From Bacillota bacterium (GTDB lineage: Bacteria > Bacillota > Clostridia > Lachnospirales > Lachnospiraceae): DNA of 56,436 nt. The translations under genes and the position numbers were made by a program. The stretch lies in assembly GCA_023421505.1 (NCBI GenBank), contig JAEZTJ010000070.1, forward strand, positions 1 through 56,436, written 5' to 3'. Below are positions 25,956 through 34,729 of this stretch, one piece after another (the stretch's first letter is position 1; each line of letters starts with the position of its first letter). The notes beneath the pieces were generated by a model, which did no database searches, was not told where the DNA came from, and was given only the letters and a program-made list of their open reading frames with translations.

Positions 25956-27206
25956 TCAATCAAGTCCATACTTCATTAAAGCAATTGCATCTTCCCATCT
26001 ACCGGCAGATGTTGAATCCATGATAGCACATACTACCTCTTTTCCATCCAATCTTGCAGCAGACACGAGGCATCTTCCAGCCATCGTACTGGTGCCAGTT
26101 TTCAATCCGATTGCGGGTGAAAAATATTGTCCGCTATACTTGGTAATGAGTTTATTCGTATTCTTCCAGGTAATATCCTCTCCACTTACAAAGATATTTC
26201 TGGAGGCACTTTTTTCGGCTATCTCAACTATAGTATCATACTGAGTTGCTGCTATCCCGATTAATCCCATATCGTAAGCAGTCGTATACTGACCAATTGC
26301 ATCATAACCATCGGGCGTTTTAAAGCAGGAATTTTTTACGCCGATCTCTTTCGCTTGTTCATTCATAAGTCGTATAAATTCTGATATTGCAAGTTCCTTA
26401 GAAGCTCTTAAGTCCTTTAAGGACTTTCTTCCGACATATGCAGCAACTGCGTAGGCTGCATCGTTACCCGAAGGCAAAAGCATTCCCTCCAGTAAATTTC
26501 TAATTGTAAGCTTTTGTCCCTTCTTTAAATATGCCCTAGTTGAGTCAGAAGCAATCATAGTAATTTCATCTCCGATTGTTACCTGCTCCTCCTCCTCACA
26601 GTAGTTAAGAGCTACAATTGAGGTAAGAAGCTTTAACGTACTAGCCGGAAATACCGCTTGGACTGGATTTTTATAATAAAGAACCTGCTTCGTGTCAGCA
26701 TCAAACAAAACAGCGGCATCGGCATCAATATCTATATCAGGATTTGAAATAGTTAAAGCCTCCTTAAGTTCCTTATCATACTGCATCTTTGGTATATAAG
26801 ACTGATAATCCACTTGCTTACTGTCTAAAATTAGTTGTGGTTTATCAGCAGTTAAGGTATCCTCAACAACATTTGCATTATTTGATTCTATAGAAGGCCA
26901 AGGCTCTTGTGAAAGGCTATCTGCCGTTGTATCCGCAGCTAAGCCTGGCATTTGCTTCTCTGTAGCATCGAGAGTAGAAGGAACCTTCGTGGGTGTTGTT
27001 GCAGCAACGTTACCTGTATCTGCACCAATTGATTTATTTTGATTAGAAGCTGCTTGCTTCAATCCGTCTTTATTGATAAGCCTGTCCTGTTTCATACCAA
27101 TGTCAGTTTGTTTGCTCTGACTTATTATGATCTGGGTTGTGAAGAACATACCTGATATTATAATACCTGCGAATAAAATCAAACCAAGCAAGCTTTTCTT
27201 ATTCAT
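25956..27206 (-). CDS. D-alanyl-D-alanine carboxypeptidase (peptidase S11)
   Basis: About 416 residues. An N-terminal membrane anchor (SLLGLILFAGIIISGMFF) is followed by a ~130-residue Ser/Thr/Gln-rich linker, then an S11 domain with all three motifs: STLK in FPASTLKLL, SGN in LPSGNDAAY, and KTG in GLKTGTSTM. It trims the terminal D-Ala of peptidoglycan stems outside the membrane. The PBP5-type C-terminal domain is absent and the linker is long. The start follows GAGGG. The CPBP gene follows 19 bp downstream, so the two are probably co-transcribed. Confidence 0.9.
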   Translation of the reverse strand: MNKKSLLGLILFAGIIISGMFFTTQIIISQSKQTDIGMKQDRLINKDGLKQAASNQNKSIGADTGNVAATTPTKVPSTLDATEKQMPGLAADTTADSLSQEPWPSIESNNANVVEDTLTADKPQLILDSKQVDYQSYIPKMQYDKELKEALTISNPDIDIDADAAVLFDADTKQVLYYKNPVQAVFPASTLKLLTSIVALNYCEEEEQVTIGDEITMIASDSTRAYLKKGQKLTIRNLLEGMLLPSGNDAAYAVAAYVGRKSLKDLRASKELAISEFIRLMNEQAKEIGVKNSCFKTPDGYDAIGQYTTAYDMGLIGIAATQYDTIVEIAEKSASRNIFVSGEDITWKNTNKLITKYSGQYFSPAIGLKTGTSTMAGRCLVSAARLDGKEVVCAIMDSTSAGRWEDAIALMKYGLD

Positions 27207-27364
27207 TATTACCCTCATTTCTTTTCATCCAAATGGGGACGTTATTCAAAGTCTATTAACGTCCCCATCTTATTCTACCATATTTTATTATTAGTATGCA
27301 AAAATTACAACTACTTTTCTATTACTTTTATCTAAAAATCTGTTGACATAAGTCTACAGTACAT

Positions 27365-28225
27365 CTAATCACTGATATTAATTCTAACATTGCCTATGCC
27401 ACCGTCAACCTTAATTATGTTATTCGCACCCCGATTATATTGCTCTGACTTTGTCAATTTTTCACCGTTGAGTCTGACTGAACCTATACCGGAATCAACA
27501 TCAAAACCATAGTCCTTCGTATTACCGTTAAGATTAAGTTCCACCTCACCCACACCGCAGTCAATTCTTGTTTTTCCTAAAAGCTTTCCCTCGATATTAA
27601 GATTTCCGACTCCGCAGTCAATGTCCGCATCAGCGAAGTCTACCTGATCAAGATCTAGATTACCAACCCCACCGTCAATCTTAACATCCTTTGCTGTTAA
27701 AACATCCCCATTAATATTTCCAGCACCGGCATTGATATATAAATACCCTGCTTTCAGTCCTTCTATAGATACGTTGCCAGCGCCTATATCAATCTTCGCT
27801 TCCTCTGCAATAAAATCAGTCGGAATATAAACTGTAATCTTTGAATTCAAGCTATGAAAGCCGTTAAAATTAAACCAGAGGAAATGGAAGCCTTTTTTAT
27901 CTTCTGAAATTGATAATTTACCATCTTCGCTTACCCTTGCCTCAAAATCCTCTGAAACCTTTGTAGCCTCTACTTTAAATGTCTCTCCGGGTACAATCTT
28001 AAGCTCCCCTGAGGCATTGTCTATATCAAGACTCTCTATCTGCTCGGTAAAGGACTTAGAAAAATCGATTGTCTTTTTATTTTGGTGCCCAATTGATATG
28101 TTATCACCGGATACTCCGTCAACAACAGCTATTGCAATACTAACAATCCCTATTATAATACCAACCGCTAATAGAACTGCAAAAGCAGTTGCGCAGTATT
28201 TAATAATTCTTTGGACATCATTCAT
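27365..28225 (-). CDS. DUF4097-family membrane-anchored protein
   Basis: A 286-residue protein with one N-terminal membrane helix (AVLLAVGIIIGIVSIAIAVV) and an extracytoplasmic beta-helix-like domain with repeated GAGN/GVGN/GIGN turns (IDIGAGNVSIEG, IDGGVGNLDLD, IDCGVGNLNIEG, VDGGIGNVRIN). It overlaps the upstream LiaF-like gene by four bases (ATGA), so the two are translationally coupled. Such LiaF/DUF4097 pairs occur in Firmicute envelope-stress operons. The exact ligand is unknown. Confidence 0.8.
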   Translation of the reverse strand: MNDVQRIIKYCATAFAVLLAVGIIIGIVSIAIAVVDGVSGDNISIGHQNKKTIDFSKSFTEQIESLDIDNASGELKIVPGETFKVEATKVSEDFEARVSEDGKLSISEDKKGFHFLWFNFNGFHSLNSKITVYIPTDFIAEEAKIDIGAGNVSIEGLKAGYLYINAGAGNINGDVLTAKDVKIDGGVGNLDLDQVDFADADIDCGVGNLNIEGKLLGKTRIDCGVGEVELNLNGNTKDYGFDVDSGIGSVRLNGEKLTKSEQYNRGANNIIKVDGGIGNVRINISD

Positions 28226-28950
28226 TTAATATCAATACCTCCAAACATACAGGTTGAATTAAGAAAAATGGTCGGTGCAGCAGGGTCGGTACTGTTAAAA
28301 GCCTTATTACTTACTCCTCCAAATACCGGTATATTATTCACTTTAACCTTTACTCCGTTAGGAATATATAATTCAATACCTCCAAATATTGCCTGGGCAT
28401 TGATTTCTACGTTACCGGGTATTATTGCATCCCTTAAGTCCAGTACAACACTGCCAAATACTGCATTGGCACTTGCCCCGATGAAGGTATCTGTTATATG
28501 AACGCGATTACCGCTGAATATAGCATTATAGTCACCTCTTGTAGCACCTGAGAAATTATCCTGTGAACCCTGCGAGCCGGATGGCCCTTGTGAGTTATCA
28601 CTGTTAAAATCCTGATAATCAAAATTCGGTTTTCTGTGAAAGGCATTCCGAAACATTATTCTGACACCAATGAGTATTAATATTGCTGGTACAATTAACT
28701 GCCATACACTATAATCCACATTAATGTAATAGGATGCAAGAAGGAGTACACCAATGAAAAACCCAATGGTTGATCCTGTACCAAAACCGTTCTTAATCAT
28801 TCCTATAAAGCATGGGATAATGATAAAAAGTGTCCAAAATCCATTAAAGAATAAATTAAATTCCCAATCAAATAATACATTCCCTGCATAACCAATTCCA
28901 ATAATGACAAACAATAATCCCCATATAGCACCCGATAATTTATTTCTCAT
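28222..28950 (-). CDS. LiaF-like membrane protein
   Basis: A 242-residue protein with four N-terminal membrane helices, a Gln/Ser-rich linker (SQGPSGSQGSQD at about 122-133) and a C-terminal beta-rich domain with repeated A-x-FG(S/G) and FGG motifs (ANAVFGSVVLDLRDA, AIFGGIELYIP, CMFGGIDI). This is the LiaF/YvqF design that inhibits the LiaRS antibiotic-stress system in Bacillus. No LiaR/LiaS pair lies in the window, so the partner is elsewhere or different. GGGAGG precedes the ATG. It is the first gene of a two-gene operon. Confidence 0.8.
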   Translation of the reverse strand: MRNKLSGAIWGLLFVIIGIGYAGNVLFDWEFNLFFNGFWTLFIIIPCFIGMIKNGFGTGSTIGFFIGVLLLASYYINVDYSVWQLIVPAILILIGVRIMFRNAFHRKPNFDYQDFNSDNSQGPSGSQGSQDNFSGATRGDYNAIFSGNRVHITDTFIGASANAVFGSVVLDLRDAIIPGNVEINAQAIFGGIELYIPNGVKVKVNNIPVFGGVSNKAFNSTDPAAPTIFLNSTCMFGGIDIK

Positions 28951-28995
28951 GTCAACCTCCCAAATATATGAATAATATCAATAAATTACATAATC

Positions 28996-29024
28996 ATCAT
29001 ACTTCATATGTACCATTCCTGCAA
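28996..29024 (-). promoter_or_regulatory. Promoter of the LiaF-like/DUF4097 operon
   Basis: On the minus strand TTGCAG (29019-29024) and TATGAT (28996-29001) have a 17-base spacer, about 45 bp before the LiaF-like start codon. Confidence 0.55.
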
Positions 29025-29088
29025 TAAAAATTTAGCTTCTAATGGTATTTTAACCTACCATAGATCAATGCGATCCGTTCACAACTTT

Positions 29089-30789
29089 TCATGTGCTTAC
29101 CCGCAGTGTGTTGTATACATTATAAATATCCAGTATACCAAAACCCCAGTCACGGTTTGGATATGAAATTCTGGGATTGCGCTGTGCACCACGGATAATG
29201 AATTTTTTAATTTCTATAGAATCCACCCCAGGATAGTTGCCTCGTACAATGGCCCATTCTAAAAGCATAGCAGTAACTCCTGCTGTATGGGCAGCCGCGG
29301 CACTTGTTCCTGTCATATTCGTAAACCCCTTCTGAAGGTTTGGAGCCTGAATATTGACCCCCGGTGCTGCAATTTCCGGTTTAATAACATTAATTCTTGA
29401 ATATCCTTTACTGGCCCTCCGATAAAGAGCATTATTATCAGGTGCATATGCGGTTACCGTAATCGGCACCGGAGAATTGCCCGGTGAAGTGATCGTGGTA
29501 TACGGATCTGACTGTACAAAATAAGTATCATCCTTCACAAATCCGCTGATTGGAAGCCATACATGGAAGGTACCATTTAAGTCACCTCTTTCATAAACCT
29601 TAAGGCTCCAGATACCTGCAGTCGGATTATGAAAACGTAGTAATATAAGCTGATCACCGGTAGAGGACTCCACCATTTGATAATCGATTGATATTCTGGT
29701 CTTTTCAAATATAAAGGATACCTCTCTGTTAACGTATAAACTTTCCGGTATTCTAGGTATGTATTCACCGGTAGGTGACAGAATATCAATGGAATACGTA
29801 TTCGGTGCCGCGCCCCATATCTCCATAGAAAATCCCGGTTCATTTTCTCCAACATTTAACTCCACCGTAGTGTATCCAATCTCTTTCGTGATCTCACTAT
29901 AAAAATGCCTGGCAGCACTTCCTTCATTACCTGCTGCAATAGAAATTACCACTCCCGGAAAATCAGCGCCGACAGTCAGTAAGTAACTTAATGCACCTCG
30001 ACCATCATGAGAGCCCTGGGAAGAGCCAAGTCCGATACAGATTGCAACCGGACGCTGCAGCCTTCTTGCTACTTCTATCACATACTGGGCCGCCCACATA
30101 ATATCATTTTCCTGATAACATTCTACATCAGGCGGGATGACAAAGAACTCTCTGAGTGCCACTTTTGCCTGTTTTAGCTTTACAACTATCAGTTCTGAGG
30201 CGGGGACGACACCACTAAAATCACTTTCGGGTACCTCAGAACCTGCTGCTATACCAGCTAACATTGTCCCGTGACCGTTTACATCAATACTAGGTACAAT
30301 TTCAAGAGGATTTTCACTTCGTAAAGCTTGATTGATTTCCTCCGCTAGATATTGTGTACCAAAAAAGTAGGATTGAGGATAGTTGTCACTATTAATTGTC
30401 TGATCCCATATAGCTACAATTTTACTCGTACCATCCGGCTTAAGGAATACTGGATTGGTGTAGTCTATTCCTGTATCGATAATTCCGATAAGAACGCCTT
30501 CTCCCCTTAGATCAAAGCTGGGGATACGACGAAGCTGGGTAATACCTGATGCCTCTAGACTTTTTTGACTATTTAAACCAAAACAGGCAGGCAAAGCACT
30601 ATAACCATATTGGCGGATACTGCGCCCACTGAGCTGAGCTTGCGGAATATAAACGATAGCATACCTATCATTCATAATTTGATAGGATGCGTTTGGATAA
30701 CGATCAAGGATTTTCATATTACCATTATAATCGACTATTATATCAATATAATCCTCACTAATGATCTTAAATCTTTCTTCCTCTGTCAT
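29089..30789 (-). CDS. Csp-like subtilisin-family serine protease, second of a tandem pair
   Basis: A 566-residue S8 protease without a signal peptide. A ~90-residue prodomain is followed by the triad D105 (IIDTGIDY), H173 (NGHGTMLAG) and S496 (GTSAAAAHTAG), with oxyanion N288 in AAGNEG. A ~140-residue insertion (about 310-450) before the Ser motif matches the jelly-roll insertion of clostridial Csp proteases, which activate the cortex lytic enzyme SleC during germination. A general sporulation or surface protease is the alternative. The paralogous gene lies 28 bp upstream and the two probably form an operon. The GGAG ribosome site is 13 bases from the ATG. Confidence 0.85.
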   Translation of the reverse strand: MTEEERFKIISEDYIDIIVDYNGNMKILDRYPNASYQIMNDRYAIVYIPQAQLSGRSIRQYGYSALPACFGLNSQKSLEASGITQLRRIPSFDLRGEGVLIGIIDTGIDYTNPVFLKPDGTSKIVAIWDQTINSDNYPQSYFFGTQYLAEEINQALRSENPLEIVPSIDVNGHGTMLAGIAAGSEVPESDFSGVVPASELIVVKLKQAKVALREFFVIPPDVECYQENDIMWAAQYVIEVARRLQRPVAICIGLGSSQGSHDGRGALSYLLTVGADFPGVVISIAAGNEGSAARHFYSEITKEIGYTTVELNVGENEPGFSMEIWGAAPNTYSIDILSPTGEYIPRIPESLYVNREVSFIFEKTRISIDYQMVESSTGDQLILLRFHNPTAGIWSLKVYERGDLNGTFHVWLPISGFVKDDTYFVQSDPYTTITSPGNSPVPITVTAYAPDNNALYRRASKGYSRINVIKPEIAAPGVNIQAPNLQKGFTNMTGTSAAAAHTAGVTAMLLEWAIVRGNYPGVDSIEIKKFIIRGAQRNPRISYPNRDWGFGILDIYNVYNTLRVST

Positions 30790-30817
30790 CGCTGTACGTT
30801 CTCTCCTTTGCCGCCAT

Positions 30818-32527
30818 TTACTCTGATCCTACTTCAATCCGAAGAATATCAAATATATTAAATACATCCAATATTCCGTAACCCCAATCCTGATTTGGAT
30901 ATCTAAGATCAGCATTCCTCCTTGCACCTCTGATCATAAATACTTTCATATCAATTGTATTCATGGAGGATTTATTCCCCCTTACAACTCCCCATTCCAG
31001 AAGCATTGCTGCTACGCCTGCAGTATGAGCAGCTGCTGCACTGGTTCCTGTTACCTCCACATAATTCTGATTAAGACCAGGGCTTATTATATTCACACCC
31101 GGCGCAGCAAATTCAGGTTTAATTACTCCAATTCTGGTATAACCTCTACTGGCGTCAATATATAAGCTGTCATTAACCACATCATAAGCCGTTACCGTAA
31201 TTGGAGCACGGGCATTTCCAAGTCCTAATATCGTTGTATAGGGATTCGAACGTACAAAAAAGGTATTGTCCGATATGAAGCCTTCCATAGGAAGCCATAT
31301 ATGAAAATCAGAATAGATATCCCCGCCTACATATACCTTTAGCCTCCATATTCCGGGTGCAGGATTACGAAAGCGCATTAATATCAACTGATCACCGCTC
31401 TGGGATTCAACAATCTGATAGTCAATATAAATTGTTGTCTGTTCAAAGATAAAGGATAATACTCTTGCCTCATCAAAGGATGAGACAATTCTGGGTACAT
31501 ATTCTCCGCTTGGTGTCTGTATATCTATTGATAATAAGTTCACAGAGCCGGACCATATCTCCATGGAAAATCCCGGTTCATTATCACCTATGGATAGTTC
31601 CACCATGTCATAACCGATATCCGGATTAATTTTTCCATAATAATGTCTTCTGGCATTTCCCTCATTCCCAGCTGCAACAATAATACCAAAACCAAAGACA
31701 TCTGCCCTAAGTGATAGATAGCTGCTCACTGTTCCCCTACCGTCATGGGCATATTGATTGGTACCAAGTGCTATACATATTGCCATGGGTCTATTTTGAC
31801 TATTAGCAACTGAATATAAATAATCCAAAGCAAAAATCAAATCATTTCCTTGATAGCAGGGTACACCATCTGGGATAATATAAAAATTTCTTAAGTACTG
31901 CTTAGCTTGCTTTAATTTTACTACTACTAATTCGGCATCAGGTGCAACACCGTAAAAACCGCTTTCTGGTACTTCATTGCCTGCGGCTACTCCAGCAATC
32001 ATCGTACCATGTCCTATCTCATCTCTAGAAGGTACTATGCTGTATGGATCATTACTTTGTAAAGCTTCATTTATCTGCTCTCTCGTATACTCCGTTCCAT
32101 AATTGTACTGCTGCGGGAAATTATCACTTACAATCGTCTGATCCCAGATGGAAACAATTTTTGTAGTATTATCGGCATTCCGAAAAACAGGATGTGTATA
32201 GTCTATTCCCGAATCTAAAACCCCAATTAATACCCCCTGCCCCCGTAGATTAAAATTCGGAATACTTCGGAGCCTGGTAATTCCTGAAGCTTCTATACTT
32301 GCCTGACTGATTAAACCAAAAAGAGCCGGCATAACAGAATATCCCATCTCAACGATAATATTATCTGTAATCTGACTTACAGGCACATGCACCACTGCAT
32401 TAAAAAAATTGATAATATTAACCGTATCATTGCTAAATTTCTCAAGACTTCTGACATCTCCGCTATATGTAATAATGAGATCCGCATAATCTTCACTTAT
32501 TATTCTATCCCGTTCTTCAGCTGTCAT
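30818..32527 (-). CDS. Csp-like subtilisin-family serine protease, first of a tandem pair
   Basis: A 569-residue S8 protease that aligns with the downstream copy along its whole length, with the triad at the same positions: D105 (VLDSGIDYTH), H173 (IGHGTMIAG), S496 (GTSAAAAHTAG), and N288 in AAGNEG. The jelly-roll-like insertion at about 310-450 is present. Both copies keep a full triad, unlike the CspA/CspC pseudoproteases of Clostridioides difficile, so two active enzymes are predicted. GGAGTG precedes the ATG. The upstream gap is rich in hairpins and may control expression. Confidence 0.85.
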   Translation of the reverse strand: MTAEERDRIISEDYADLIITYSGDVRSLEKFSNDTVNIINFFNAVVHVPVSQITDNIIVEMGYSVMPALFGLISQASIEASGITRLRSIPNFNLRGQGVLIGVLDSGIDYTHPVFRNADNTTKIVSIWDQTIVSDNFPQQYNYGTEYTREQINEALQSNDPYSIVPSRDEIGHGTMIAGVAAGNEVPESGFYGVAPDAELVVVKLKQAKQYLRNFYIIPDGVPCYQGNDLIFALDYLYSVANSQNRPMAICIALGTNQYAHDGRGTVSSYLSLRADVFGFGIIVAAGNEGNARRHYYGKINPDIGYDMVELSIGDNEPGFSMEIWSGSVNLLSIDIQTPSGEYVPRIVSSFDEARVLSFIFEQTTIYIDYQIVESQSGDQLILMRFRNPAPGIWRLKVYVGGDIYSDFHIWLPMEGFISDNTFFVRSNPYTTILGLGNARAPITVTAYDVVNDSLYIDASRGYTRIGVIKPEFAAPGVNIISPGLNQNYVEVTGTSAAAAHTAGVAAMLLEWGVVRGNKSSMNTIDMKVFMIRGARRNADLRYPNQDWGYGILDVFNIFDILRIEVGSE

Positions 32528-32580
32528 ATTTCACTCCATTCCTATGCTTAATTTATGACTCGTTTTACGAGACAATTCAT

Positions 32581-32703
32581 AAAGTGAAAGTCAGGACATC
32601 TTTCACTTTACATACCTAACCTATGAATTAGTTTGTGCCAAAAACCTGCGAATTTGCGCAGCGCAGAAATTTGTCGATTTAAAATCTTTGATTTTATAAT
32701 TGA
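32581..32703. repeat. Hairpin-rich segment with family B copy R2
   Basis: It starts with a perfect 10-bp stem AAAGTGAAAG/CTTTCACTTT (32581-32609). Then come GAATTAGTTTGTGCC (32625-32639, shared with 48523-48537), CTGCGAATTTG with CGCAGCGCA (32646-32666, shared with 4136-4156) and a closing AAATC/GATTT hairpin. It is non-coding and lies upstream of the Csp-like pair. The remaining bases up to 32900 show nothing. Confidence 0.6.
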
Positions 32704-32903
32704 TCCTTTCTGCGTATTAATTACTACAATATTATATATGCTTAAGCGAAAATTTATAGTATGCGAAATTCTTGCACCAAGCACAGTTATAAACCAAATC
32801 AAATCCTGACAAATGAGTACACATCCTGGCAGGTGGACTTATTAGTTCATAGTAAGCAATAATTTTAAACTTTATAGATAAAAATGCTTTCCTGGTATAG
32901 AAT

Positions 32904-32949
32904 AAAAAAAGCTTATATAAAATAACTTCTTCAGCTATTTTATATAAGC
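32904..32949 (-). terminator. Terminator of the infC-rpmI-rplT operon
   Basis: GCTTATATAAAATA (32911-32924) pairs perfectly with 32936-32949, and the minus strand then reads TTTTTTT. It lies about 40 bp after the rplT stop. Confidence 0.85.
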
Positions 32950-32990
32950 GCTATTCGATATAAGCAATATTATAATATTGAATTATAAAT

Positions 32991-33347
32991 TTAAGCCAGT
33001 TTAGATTTAGCCATCTCAGCTAATGCAGTAAAGCCCTGTGCATCATTGATAGCCATATCAGAAAGCATCTTTCTGTTGATATCTATATTAGCCAGCTTTA
33101 ATCCATGCATTAATTTACTGTAGGATAAACCATTCATTCTTGCTGCAGCATTGATACGAGCAATCCATAACTGTCTGAATTGTCTCTTTCTCTCTTTTCT
33201 ACCTGCGAAGGAAGATGTTAAAGCTCTCATTACTGACTGCTTTGCTACTCTATATTGTTTTGATCTGGCACCTCTATAACCCTTAGCCAGTTTTAATACT
33301 CTGTTATGTCTTTTCTTTGCGTTCAATCCGCCTTTAATTCTTGCCAT
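32991..33347 (-). CDS. rplT: Ribosomal protein L20
   Basis: A 118-residue protein with the L20 sequence (MARIKGGLNAKKRHNRVLKL, then GYRGARSKQYRVAKQSVMRA, ending MAINDAQGFTALAEMAKSKL). It binds 23S rRNA early in 50S assembly and is the known autoregulator of infC operons through leader binding. Length is normal. It is the last gene of the operon, 27 bp after rpmI, and is followed by a strong terminator. Confidence 0.98.
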   Translation of the reverse strand: MARIKGGLNAKKRHNRVLKLAKGYRGARSKQYRVAKQSVMRALTSSFAGRKERKRQFRQLWIARINAAARMNGLSYSKLMHGLKLANIDINRKMLSDMAINDAQGFTALAEMAKSKLA

Positions 33348-33374
33348 GTTCTATTCCTCCTTATAATCAATCTC

Positions 33375-33572
33375 TTACAGATATGGTAAGATTTTCTTCA
33401 TGTTCTTGATATTAGTTGAATCCGTCATAGCTGCTTTTCTGAGATTTCTTTTTCTTTTAGCGGATTTCTTTGTTAAGATATGTCTTTTATAAGCCTTGCT
33501 TCTTTTCAGTTTTCCTGTACCTGTTTCTTTGAAACGCTTCGCTGCTGCTCTGCTTGTTTTTAATTTTGGCAT
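33375..33572 (-). CDS. rpmI: Ribosomal protein L35
   Basis: A 65-residue basic protein with the L35 signature (MPKLKTSRAAAKRFKETGTG, then KRSKAYKRHILTKKSAKRKR). It is a component of the 50S subunit. Length is normal and an AAGGAGG site precedes the ATG. It sits in the canonical infC-rpmI-rplT order. Confidence 0.98.
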   Translation of the reverse strand: MPKLKTSRAAAKRFKETGTGKLKRSKAYKRHILTKKSAKRKRNLRKAAMTDSTNIKNMKKILPYL

Positions 33573-33653
33573 GTTATTTCCTCCTTAATAATTAATACAG
33601 CCGGTGAAACAGTTTTACCTGCTTCCTTCCGAAATACTGTCATATTTAGTATT

Positions 33654-34160
33654 TTAACGTTTTTCTGATAAGAACATAATCATATTTCTTCCTTCGAGCT
33701 TTGCCGGTTTTTCGATAATTGCTATATCGCTAAGCTTAGCAAAGAAATCATCTAGGATTACCTTAGAGGCTGCTGTATGTGCCATCTCTCTGCCTCGAAA
33801 ACGTAATGCCACCTTAACCTTATCACCATGAGTGATAAACTTACGAGCCTGATTCGCCTTGGTATTTAAATCGTTATCATCAATATTAGGAGATAGACGA
33901 ATTTCTTTCACATCGGTTACTTTCTGCTTCTTCTTAGCTTCTTTTTCTTTTCTTGCCAGCTCATATCTGTATTTACCGTAATCGATAATCTTGCAAACCG
34001 GCGGTTTCGCTGTCGGAGCAATTTTAACCAGATCCAGATTAGCTTCTTTTGCCAATTTCATTGCATCCTTGGCCGACATAATACCCAACTGCTCTCCGTT
34101 TTCACCAATCAGGCGCACTTCCTTATCCCTGATTTGTTCATTAATCATTAAATCGCTAAT
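33654..34160 (-). CDS. infC: Translation initiation factor IF-3, probable AUU start
   Basis: IF-3 with both domains: MINEQIRDKEVRLI at the front of the N-domain, APTAKPPVCKIIDYGKYRYE, a lysine-rich linker, and the C-domain ending NMIMFLSEK. It binds 30S and enforces start-codon and initiator-tRNA choice. The first ATG (34148) is 20 bases from the only ribosome site, GGAGGT. An in-frame ATT at 34158-34160 is eight bases from it and adds four residues (ISDL). AUU starts are known in infC of E. coli and Bacillus, where IF-3 represses its own mRNA, so I take 34160 as the start. Confidence 0.93.
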   Translation of the reverse strand: MSDLMINEQIRDKEVRLIGENGEQLGIMSAKDAMKLAKEANLDLVKIAPTAKPPVCKIIDYGKYRYELARKEKEAKKKQKVTDVKEIRLSPNIDDNDLNTKANQARKFITHGDKVKVALRFRGREMAHTAASKVILDDFFAKLSDIAIIEKPAKLEGRNMIMFLSEKR

Positions 34161-34352
34161 AGTACTGCACCTCCATAAGGTTATAAATCATTCTGTTACA
34201 ATTCATTAAATTCCCACGCTATATCTTTCTACGTACATTTTATATAAACGCAGGTAAGAAATTGACTACCTATCATACTGGCACCTGCTTCGCCTATACG
34301 CTTATATAATAAATGCAATTACAAGAAAATTAGGCTCGCCAATTCCCTTGTC

Positions 34353-34384
34353 AAAAAAAAGGTGGATAAAGAATATCCACCTTC
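34353..34384 (-). terminator. Attenuator terminator in the infC leader
   Basis: AAGGTGGATA pairs perfectly with TATCCACCTT (34359-34368 with 34374-34383) and is followed by eight T on the minus strand. It lies about 190 bases before infC and well downstream of its promoter, so it ends transcripts inside the leader. Confidence 0.88.
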
Positions 34385-34528
34385 AAGCTCAATCATATAA
34401 TTATCTCATTAAGAAATAATATTCGATTATAATTGCATTGACCCGTTCACAGTAATGACTTACGTTATGGGTGAGAGATGGATTCTCTTCTTTTTCCCTG
34501 TGAACATTGCTTCACAATACTCACAGCC
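34384..34528 (-). ncRNA. Structured infC-operon leader (probable L20 leader)
   Basis: Between the promoter and the attenuator the RNA can form GTTCACAG/CTGTGAAC around an inner hairpin (AGAGA...TCTCT). Firmicute infC operons are controlled by L20 binding to such leaders, which promotes premature termination. Position and architecture fit; the exact fold and the L20 site are inferred. No T-box core motif is present. Confidence 0.55.
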
Positions 34529-34533
34529 AATGT

Positions 34534-34563
34534 ATTGTAACATACTAATATAGGTTATGTCAA
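34534..34563 (-). promoter_or_regulatory. Promoter of the infC operon
   Basis: On the minus strand TTGACA (34558-34563) and TACAAT (34534-34539) are 18 bases apart. Confidence 0.7.
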
Positions 34564-34569
34564 TAGGTT

Positions 34570-34615
34570 TTCTGACACCACTTTATTATTATTTCTGACA
34601 CCACTTTACTATTAT
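34570..34615. repeat. Tandem 23-bp repeat upstream of the infC promoter
   Basis: Two abutting 23-bp copies begin TTCTGACACCACTTTA and differ at one base (34570-34592, 34593-34615). They lie directly upstream of the -35 of infC, so they could bind a regulator or be neutral. The stretch from there to 34729 holds only a family A half-copy. Confidence 0.65.
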
Positions 34616-34651
34616 TTTACTATTTTTATTCTTTACTTTATTTAGGTAAAA

Positions 34652-34684
34652 GCAAAACTATATAGTTTAATTAATTGTATACAC
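34652..34684. repeat. Repeat family A, half-copy
   Basis: GCAAAACTATATAGTTTAAT and ATTGTATACAC match, in reverse, the right half of the element at 51311-51381. Confidence 0.4.
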
Positions 34685-34729
34685 AGCATATACTATTGAC
34701 TATTGATTTTCTAGTGTATCTATGTCTTA

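Noticed and set aside
34384..34528. T-box leader upstream of infC
   Set aside because: The T-box core (GGGTGGNACCGCG type) is absent and the downstream genes are not aminoacyl-tRNA synthetase or amino-acid genes.
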